DNA of 36,218 nt from Gaiellales bacterium. GTDB lineage: Bacteria > Actinomycetota > Thermoleophilia > Gaiellales > JAICJC01. Positions 31,624 through 36,218 of the stretch are shown piece by piece. The notes beneath the pieces were generated by a model that was given only the letters and a program-made list of their open reading frames with translations, was not told where the DNA came from and did not search any database. Made by a program: the position numbers and the translations under genes. Every line of letters starts with the position of its first letter. Within the stretch, counting starts at the first letter, position 1. The DNA is taken from positions 1 to 36,218 of the forward strand of contig DASUHM010000051.1 in NCBI GenBank assembly GCA_036273515.1, written 5' to 3'.

Positions 31624-31712
31624 GGTTCCACGCCCCCGCGCGCCTGGACGTCAGGCTGCTAGCCGGGGGTTCGGTTCCTGGCTGGCTGCGACTGTCACGG
31701 CGACGTGGAACC
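31624..31712. repeat. 89-base segment bounded by a nine-base inverted repeat
   Basis: GGTTCCACG (31624-31632) and CGTGGAACC (31704-31712) are exact inverted copies with no gene between them. The inside is rich in CC/GG runs that can fold on themselves. It lies between two convergent genes, so a terminator or a small mobile scar is possible. Confidence 0.25.
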
Positions 31713-31718
31713 AACCAC

Positions 31719-32180
31719 CTAAGCCGTGCGCGCGAGCTGGATGCTCGCGGCGACCGCGCCGGCATGCTCGGCGACGAGCGCGGCCATCCGCAGCTGCGGC
31801 GTGCACAGACCCTGGGCGCGGCCGAGCAGGATCACGCCGGCGGGCGCGCCGTCGGCCCAGACCGGCACCGCGGCGACGGTCGGCGGCCGGCCCTGGGAGT
31901 AGACGCACCGGTCGGCCAGCGCGGCGGCGGCGACGTGACCGTGGGGCTGGTCGGCCGGGTTGCCGGCGTAGGCGGAGGCGGGAGTGAACGTGGCCCAGTC
32001 GGCACCGACGAGGGCGGGCAGCTCGTGCGCCGCCAGGTGGGCGGCGTCCTCCGGGGATGCGCACCCGGGCAGGCGCCGCAGGAGGCGCTCGGCCTCCTCG
32101 ATCGCGGGGTCGTCGGCGGGCCGCATGAGCAGCTCGTCGCGGACGGACGCGGCGGGGCGGTCGCTAGATGAGGTAGCCAC
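31719..32180 (-). CDS. GAF-domain-like protein
   Basis: The roughly 153-residue product contains one GAF-like domain: ALVGADWATFTPASAYAG, then VAAVPVWADGAPAGVILLGR, then MAALVAEHAGAVAASIQLA, the usual strand-and-helix end of GAF modules. No output domain is attached. The start is GTG 32180 or TTG 32186, both overlapping the end of the upstream 48-residue gene, so translation is coupled. It may be a stand-alone sensor or a shortened regulator similar to ANTAR/GAF proteins without the ANTAR tail. The ligand is unknown. Confidence 0.75.
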   Translation of the reverse strand: MATSSSDRPAASVRDELLMRPADDPAIEEAERLLRRLPGCASPEDAAHLAAHELPALVGADWATFTPASAYAGNPADQPHGHVAAAALADRCVYSQGRPPTVAAVPVWADGAPAGVILLGRAQGLCTPQLRMAALVAEHAGAVAASIQLARTA

Positions 32181-32310
32181 CGGCAAGCGCTTTGAACTCG
32201 CGGGTCTGTGCGTAGTTGCGGGGCCGCGTCAGCCGGTAGGCGGAGAGGGCGACCGGGACCGCAAGCGCGGCCAGGGCGGCCAACCCGACAATTCCCGATG
32301 ATCGTTTCAC
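32164..32310 (-). CDS. 48-residue single-span membrane protein
   Basis: GTG 32310 is preceded by a strong AAGGAG ribosome-binding site seven bases upstream. The peptide begins MKRSSGIVGLAALAALAVPV (Met from GTG), forming a membrane helix, and continues with a polar end (YRLTRPRNYAQTREFKALAG). The end overlaps the GAF gene by 17 bases. No family is recognised. The ribosome-binding site and overlap make it a convincing small gene. Confidence 0.7.
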   Translation of the reverse strand: MKRSSGIVGLAALAALAVPVALSAYRLTRPRNYAQTREFKALAGGYLI

Positions 32311-32429
32311 GGCGGTGCTCCTTGGGAGGGACAAGGGCGTCACTCCGGTGTATCGGCCGCTCGGCCGCGATTCTGTAGCCCCGCCGCGTGCCTCAAGGGT
32401 CGAGCGCTGCGTGCCGATGAGGGTCGTCC

Positions 32430-33182
32430 ATGCGTTGGACGATTTCCCTGCTCGCAGCCATTTCGGCGCTCTCCGCGGCGCCCTCTGCGAGCGCGATGGT
32501 GCTGCAGACCGTGCCCCTCGGCCACGCCGTCCCGGCAGTGCGACCCGAGACGGGTTCCGCCCCGCGAAGACATGCACCCGGACATCGGTTCACGCTACTC
32601 GACGAGTCGGCCGGAACCGCCGTCCGGGCCCGTCCCGCCGGGCGCGTGCTGGGGACGCTCGCCGGCCGCACTCCGCTGGGCACCCCGACGTGGCTCTGGG
32701 CGGTCGCGTTCAGCCGTAACGACGGCTGGGCGCAGGTCGTCCTGCCGTGGCGCCCGAACGGCCGCACCGGCTGGGTGCGGACGCGCGGCCACCGGGTCGT
32801 CCACACCCGGACCTGGGTGCAGGCCGACCTCTCGCGGCGGCGGGTGATGCTGATGCACGGGTCGCGCGTCGCGCGCTCGTTCCCGGCCGCCGTCGGCGCG
32901 CCCGACTCCCCCACCCCGACGGGCCGCTTCAGCGTCACCGACCCGATCTCGACGGGCGACCCGTCCGGCCCCTACGGCTGGTACGCGTTCGGCCTCTCCG
33001 GCCACCAGCCCAACCTGCCGCCGGGCTGGACCGGCGGCGACCAGCTCGCGATCCACGGGACGAACGACCCCGCGTCAATTGGCACGGGCGCATCCGCCGG
33101 TTGCCTGCGCGTCTCGGCGGCGGCGCTCTGGGTGCTGAAGCGCGCGCTGCGGCCGGGCACGCCCGTCGTCATCCACCCGTAG
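32430..33182 (+). CDS. L,D-transpeptidase (YkuD domain), secreted
   Basis: The 250-residue protein has a signal peptide (MRWTISLLAAISALSAAPSA, cleavage near ASA). A central SH3-like segment follows (TAVRARPAGRVLG, DGWAQVVLPWRPNGRTGWV). The C-terminal YkuD domain has VGAPDSPTPTGRF, IHGTNDPASIG with His209, and SAGCLRV with the nucleophile Cys225. It should form or modify 3-3 peptidoglycan cross-links outside the membrane. The SxGC motif has Ala where His is common. GAGGGT lies about seven bases upstream of ATG 32430. It diverges from the 48-residue membrane gene. Confidence 0.93.
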   Translation: MRWTISLLAAISALSAAPSASAMVLQTVPLGHAVPAVRPETGSAPRRHAPGHRFTLLDESAGTAVRARPAGRVLGTLAGRTPLGTPTWLWAVAFSRNDGWAQVVLPWRPNGRTGWVRTRGHRVVHTRTWVQADLSRRRVMLMHGSRVARSFPAAVGAPDSPTPTGRFSVTDPISTGDPSGPYGWYAFGLSGHQPNLPPGWTGGDQLAIHGTNDPASIGTGASAGCLRVSAAALWVLKRALRPGTPVVIHP

Positions 33183-33186
33183 GGGC

Positions 33187-33939
33187 CTACTCCGCGAGAA
33201 GGTGGCGGAGGTACGCGCCCGGCCCGTCGAGGAACGTCCGCCACGACTGCACGAGCTCGAGCTCGTCGTAGGCGGCGGGCCGGATCCCCCACTCGCCCAG
33301 CTCGAGCAGCGCGGCGCCCGGGAGCGCGACGAGAAGCGGCGAGTGGGTGGCGACGATCACCTGGCTCCCCTCGGCCCGCATCTCGTCGAGGAGCGCGATC
33401 AGCGCGAGGCACGACCGGAACGAGAGCGCTGCCTCCGGCTCGTCCATGAAGTAGACGCCGACCTCGCCGAAGCGGTGGCGCAGGACGGCCAGGAACGACT
33501 CGCCGTGGGACCGGGTCGAGAGCTCCTCGTCACCCCACGCCCCCGCCTGCCCGGGGTCGGCGTCGATGCCGGCGAGGTACTGGTGCATCGCCTCGGCGCG
33601 CAGGAAGAACCCGGCCGGGGAGGCCCGCGGGTGCGTCCGCGCGCGCAGGTGATAGAGCAGCGGCGAGTCCTCCACGCTCTCGCCCGGCCCCAGCTTGTCG
33701 GCGAACGGCGTCGCGAACCCACGCCGCGGATAGATCGCCGCCAGCGCCTCGACCAGGGTGCTCTTGCCGCTGCCGTTCTCGCCGACGAGGAAGCTGACCC
33801 CTGGCGGGATCTCGAGGCCGCCCGCGGCGATCAGCTGGGCCACGGCGGGGATCGAGTACGGCCACGCCGAGAGGTCGGGCGGGTGCTCCCGGGACGGACT
33901 CCAGTCGACCCGCTCGAGCTGACGGGGGAACTCGGTCAC
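33187..33939 (-). CDS. AAA-type ATPase (ABC/SMC-like head, AAA_21 type)
   Basis: The 250-residue protein has Walker A LVGENGSGKSTLVEALA (about 51-67), Walker B VGVYFMDEPEAALS, and the switch histidine in VIVATHSPLL. SHGESFLAVL occupies the place of the ABC signature. There are no membrane segments or transporter partners. Stand-alone ATPases of this kind are widespread and poorly characterised. GTG 33939 is chosen because upstream codons run into the promoter of the divergent gene. It converges on the L,D-transpeptidase gene, with four bases between stops. Confidence 0.88.
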   Translation of the reverse strand: MTEFPRQLERVDWSPSREHPPDLSAWPYSIPAVAQLIAAGGLEIPPGVSFLVGENGSGKSTLVEALAAIYPRRGFATPFADKLGPGESVEDSPLLYHLRARTHPRASPAGFFLRAEAMHQYLAGIDADPGQAGAWGDEELSTRSHGESFLAVLRHRFGEVGVYFMDEPEAALSFRSCLALIALLDEMRAEGSQVIVATHSPLLVALPGAALLELGEWGIRPAAYDELELVQSWRTFLDGPGAYLRHLLAE

Positions 33940-33951
33940 CGGCGGCCAGAC

Positions 33952-33957
33952 TATCGT
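33952..33957 (+). promoter_or_regulatory. Candidate -10 box (TATCGT) for a leaderless transcript
   Basis: TATCGT ends six bases before ATG 33964 in a 24-base gap between divergent starts. The same hexamer and spacing precede the response-regulator start at 14937. No ribosome-binding site is present, so leaderless initiation is likely. Confidence 0.38.
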
Positions 33958-33963
33958 TCGGGT

Positions 33964-34374
33964 ATGGCCACCGTCAGCGTCCGCTACATCGTCCACGACG
34001 TCGACGCGGCGATCGCGTTCTACTCCGGCGAGCTCGGGTTCCAGGAGGTCATGCACCCGGCGCCGGCGTTCGCGATGCTCTCGCACGGCGACCTGCGGCT
34101 CGTCCTGAGCGCCCCCGGCGGCGGCCCGGGCGGCGGCGCGGCGATGCCCGACGGGACGGTGCCCGAGCCCGGCGGCTGGAACCGCTTCTCGCTCGAGGTG
34201 TCCGACATCGAGGCGACGGTCGAGCGCCTGCGCAAGGCCGGCGCCCGCTTCCGAAACGACATCGTCACGGGCGTCGGCGGCAAGCAGATCCTGGTCGAGG
34301 ATCCCTCCGGGAACCCGGTCGAGCTCTTCGAGCCGACGCGGGACGACGCCCGGCTCGACCGCCCGGCCGGCTGA
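33964..34374 (+). CDS. VOC (glyoxalase/bleomycin-resistance-fold) family protein
   Basis: The 136-residue protein has the paired beta-alpha-beta-beta-beta modules of the VOC superfamily: VRYIVHDVDAAIAFYSGELG near the start, WNRFSLEVSDIEATVERL in the second module, and VEDPSGNPVELFEP at the end. The terminal Glu in VELFEP is a usual metal ligand; the first-module position holds His11. Substrate cannot be inferred. ATG 33964 appears leaderless. Confidence 0.92.
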   Translation: MATVSVRYIVHDVDAAIAFYSGELGFQEVMHPAPAFAMLSHGDLRLVLSAPGGGPGGGAAMPDGTVPEPGGWNRFSLEVSDIEATVERLRKAGARFRNDIVTGVGGKQILVEDPSGNPVELFEPTRDDARLDRPAG

Positions 34375-34422
34375 GGCCGCGGACGGCCGCTGCGAGGGCT
34401 GTCACGTACACTGGCCGCCAGA

Positions 34423-34496
34423 CGGGACGTGGCGCAGCCTGGTAGCGCACCTGCTTTGGGAGCAGGGGGTCGCGAGTTCGAATCTCGCCGTCCCGA
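34423..34496 (+). tRNA. tRNA-Pro (anticodon UGG)
   Basis: Acceptor stem CGGGACG/CGTCCCG, anticodon stem CCTGC/GCAGG around TTTGGGA (TGG) and T arm GCGAGTTCGAATCTCGC are complete, with discriminator A and no encoded CCA. A TACACT box ends nine bases upstream. An IS-end-like scar follows. Confidence 0.97.
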
Positions 34497-34539
34497 CCTT
34501 CTTTACTGGAGCCAAATCTCGCCTCCTCGAATTCGGCTT

Positions 34540-34608
34540 GGACTAATGTCTGGACGAAAATCGGGCCACTTTTAGTCCAGAATCGGGCCGCTGGGGGCAA
34601 TGTCTGGA
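34540..34608. repeat. Clustered short repeats, possible IS-end scar beside tRNA-Pro
   Basis: AATGTCTGGA occurs at 34545-34554 and 34599-34608, AATCGGGCC at 34559-34567 and 34581-34589 (22 bases apart), and GGACTAA/TTAGTCC (34540-34546, 34572-34578) form an inverted pair. The stretch is more AT-rich than its surroundings. Multiple internal repeats like this are found at the ends of some insertion sequences, but no transposase is present. The rest of 34497-34700 shows no gene. Confidence 0.4.
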
Positions 34609-34700
34609 GCTGGAGTTTCCTCGGCAGTCTCGGCGCTATTCAGCAGGTGGCTAAGTCGTTGGCCGCGACGCCAGCCGAGGCCTTGATCTCCAGCGCGGGC

Positions 34701-35138
34701 TCAAGCGCCCGTCACGTTCGGAATGCGGTCGGCCGGAATCACGGCGGTGGCATCGATCTCAACGACCCACTCCGGCCGTGCGAGACCGTCGACGACCACG
34801 CCGGTCGAGCACGGGAAGACCTCCTTCATCCAGCGTCCCATGACCTGGTACACGGTGTCGCGGTAGCGGACGTCGGTCAGGTCGACGACGATTTTGCAGA
34901 CGTCTTCCATGCGGGCGCCGGCCTCGGTGAGCAACGTGTCGATGTTGGCCATCGCCTTGTCGGTCTGGGCCGCGACGTCGCCGATCCCGACCGACTCGTT
35001 GGTGTCGATGTCCAGGCCGACCTGGCCGCGCAGGAACACCATGTTGCCGGCGACGACCGCCTGGCACAGGTCGTTGTCCAGGTTCTGCTCGGGGTAGGTG
35101 TCCCTGGTGTTGAACTTCCGGATCCGGGTGTGGCTCAT
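34701..35138 (-). CDS. RidA/RutC-family (YjgF-like) protein
   Basis: The 145-residue protein carries QAVVAGNMVFLRGQVGLD, AQTDKAMANIDTLLTEAGA and DLARPEW-like GLARPEWVVEIDATAVI near its end. The Arg and Glu of that last segment match the substrate-binding residues of imine deaminases. The family hydrolyses reactive enamine/imine intermediates or acts on specific amino-carbonyl compounds. AGGAGGA precedes ATG 35138, and the start overlaps the upstream amidohydrolase stop (ATGA). The pair is probably one degradation step with its clean-up enzyme. Confidence 0.92.
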   Translation of the reverse strand: MSHTRIRKFNTRDTYPEQNLDNDLCQAVVAGNMVFLRGQVGLDIDTNESVGIGDVAAQTDKAMANIDTLLTEAGARMEDVCKIVVDLTDVRYRDTVYQVMGRWMKEVFPCSTGVVVDGLARPEWVVEIDATAVIPADRIPNVTGA

Positions 35139-36218
35139 CGAGTCCTCCTGTCTGGTTTGCACTGCTGGACATCGCCGCCGATGACCACATCGGAGACGAC
35201 GCTCTGGCCGACGGCGAGCGTCAATTCGTTGGGGTGCTCGATGTCGAGCACGGTCAGATCGCCGCGCTTCCCGGCCTCGAGCGACCCGCGGTCGCCTTCG
35301 AGCTTTAGGGCGTACGCGGCGTTCAGCGTCGCGCCGACGATCACCTCGGCGGCGGTCATCCGAAACCAGGGCGCGGCCACGCCGAGCGTGGTGGTCAGCG
35401 ACGTGGCGTGGATCGACGAGCAGTAGTCGGTCGCGATCGCGACCGGCACCTGCTGGTCGATCAGGAGCCGCGCGTTGGCCCGGCGTTCGGTCATGTAGAC
35501 GAGCTCGGCCTGCGGCAGCAGCACGGCGATCGTGTCGGTGCTGCCGACGGCGCGGATCTCCTCGTCGGGCGTGTACGTGAGGTGCTCGGCCGAGACGGCG
35601 CCGCCGGCGACCGCCGTCTCCCAGCCATGTGAGCTCGCCCAGGCGTCGGCGTGGGCCTTCGTCGGGATGCCGCGCACGCGGGAGGCCTCGAACATGGACG
35701 ACGCCTGCGCGGGGGTGAACAGCCCCGCCTCGCAGGTGATGTCGTGAAACGCCGCGATGCCCTGGTCGATCACCGCCGGCAGCGTCTCGAGCACCTCGCT
35801 GGTGTAGGCGTCGGCGCTGACGCCGTCCGGCACGACGTGCGCGCCGAGGTACGAGACGACCAGCGAGAGCGGCGTGATCGCGCGGCTTCGGTCCAGCAGC
35901 TCGAGCTGATGCAGCTCGTGCGCCGGGGTGAGCCCGTATCCGGACTTCACCTCGAGCGTGGTCACGCCGGCGGCGAGGATCCGCGCGTACGCCGAGTCGA
36001 GCGCGGCCGTCAACGTCTGGTCGCTCGCCTCGCGGGTGGCGACCACGGTCGACCAGATCCCTCCGCCCGCCGCGGCGATCTCGCCGAGGGACGCCCCGTC
36101 CAGCCGCAGCTGGTACTCGGCGTGGCGCTTGCCCGAGAAGAGCGGATGCGAGTGGCATTCGATCAGCCCGGGCAGCACGGTCTTGCCCGACGCGTCGAGC
36201 GTCGTGACGCCATCCTCT
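35135..36218 (-). CDS. hutI: Imidazolonepropionase-like amidohydrolase (5' part beyond window edge)
   Basis: About 360 residues are present; the N-terminal strand domain continues beyond 36218. Motifs follow HutI: PGLIECHSHPLFSGKRHAEY with the HxH metal site, LRLDGASLGEIAAAGGGIWS, TTLEVKSGYGLTPAHE, KAHADAW, SAEHLT and a final ATDYCSS in place of the usual ATDxNPG. The enzyme opens the imidazolone ring in histidine degradation. No hutH or hutU is visible in the window, and a RidA-family gene follows instead. A related cyclic-amide substrate is therefore possible. Confidence 0.84.
   Translation of the reverse strand, partial: EDGVTTLDASGKTVLPGLIECHSHPLFSGKRHAEYQLRLDGASLGEIAAAGGGIWSTVVATREASDQTLTAALDSAYARILAAGVTTLEVKSGYGLTPAHELHQLELLDRSRAITPLSLVVSYLGAHVVPDGVSADAYTSEVLETLPAVIDQGIAAFHDITCEAGLFTPAQASSMFEASRVRGIPTKAHADAWASSHGWETAVAGGAVSAEHLTYTPDEEIRAVGSTDTIAVLLPQAELVYMTERRANARLLIDQQVPVAIATDYCSSIHATSLTTTLGVAAPWFRMTAAEVIVGATLNAAYALKLEGDRGSLEAGKRGDLTVLDIEHPNELTLAVGQSVVSDVVIGGDVQQCKPDRRTR

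Noticed and set aside
33927-33958. ECF-sigma promoter (GGAACT ... CGTT) upstream of the VOC gene
   Set aside because: The hexamer and CGTT are 22 bases apart, longer than ECF promoters allow; a leaderless TATCGT box explains the site better.
34423-34600. Apparent protein containing GEIRTRDPLLPKQVRYQ antisense to tRNA-Pro
   Set aside because: This is the well-known phantom translation of the complementary strand of a tRNA gene, not a protein.
1-36218. CRISPR array, prophage or complete transposon
   Set aside because: No regularly spaced direct repeats, phage structural genes, integrase or transposase were found on either strand.

Overview
The window is high-GC, gene-dense bacterial chromosome. 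Genes often overlap by 4 or 8 bases, several start with GTG, and several appear leaderless. Tat/lipoprotein signals, LuxR- and OmpR-type two-component systems and a monoderm-style polysaccharide operon without an outer-membrane exporter point to an actinobacterium, most likely the Thermoleophilia (Solirubrobacterales/Gaiellales). That placement is inference from style; there is no rRNA here.

Region 1 (1-9969) is a divergent transport and catabolism cluster around a GntR/FadR-type repressor. Leftwards run the repressor, a dipeptide-type ABC binding protein and the start of a permease cut by the window edge. Rightwards run an oxalyl-CoA-synthetase-like ligase, a ketopantoate-reductase-like enzyme, a gamma-glutamyltransferase-family hydrolase, the two transporter ATPases and a PuuB-like FAD oxidoreductase. 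A palindrome of FadR type (2650-2662) lies between the two arms. The whole looks like one regulon for importing and degrading a peptide-like or gamma-glutamyl compound.

Region 2 (9970-15350) is patchy: three tRNA genes, two GGGGTC-core repeat elements, decayed gene remnants, a secreted seven-repeat propeller protein, small membrane proteins and an OmpR-type two-component system.

Region 3 (15472-26563) is an exopolysaccharide locus. On the plus strand a phosphoesterase-fold protein that has lost its catalytic residues overlaps a GH5 glycosidase lipoprotein. Converging on them is an eight-gene operon reading leftwards: Wzz/tyrosine-kinase fusion with a substituted Walker A lysine, Alg14-like and Alg13-like glycosyltransferase halves, sulfotransferase, Wzy-like polymerase, two more sulfotransferases and a Wzx flippase. 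This predicts a sulfated surface polysaccharide. An APH-fold kinase gene diverges from the operon.

Region 4 (27784-36218) holds a GAF/NarL two-component system, a third GGGGTC element, tRNA-Arg and tRNA-Pro genes, a ScyD/ScyE-like secreted protein, a zinc-ribbon protein, a GAF protein, a 48-residue membrane protein, an L,D-transpeptidase, an AAA ATPase diverging from a VOC protein, an IS-end-like scar beside tRNA-Pro, and a RidA-family gene coupled to a HutI-like amidohydrolase cut by the right edge.
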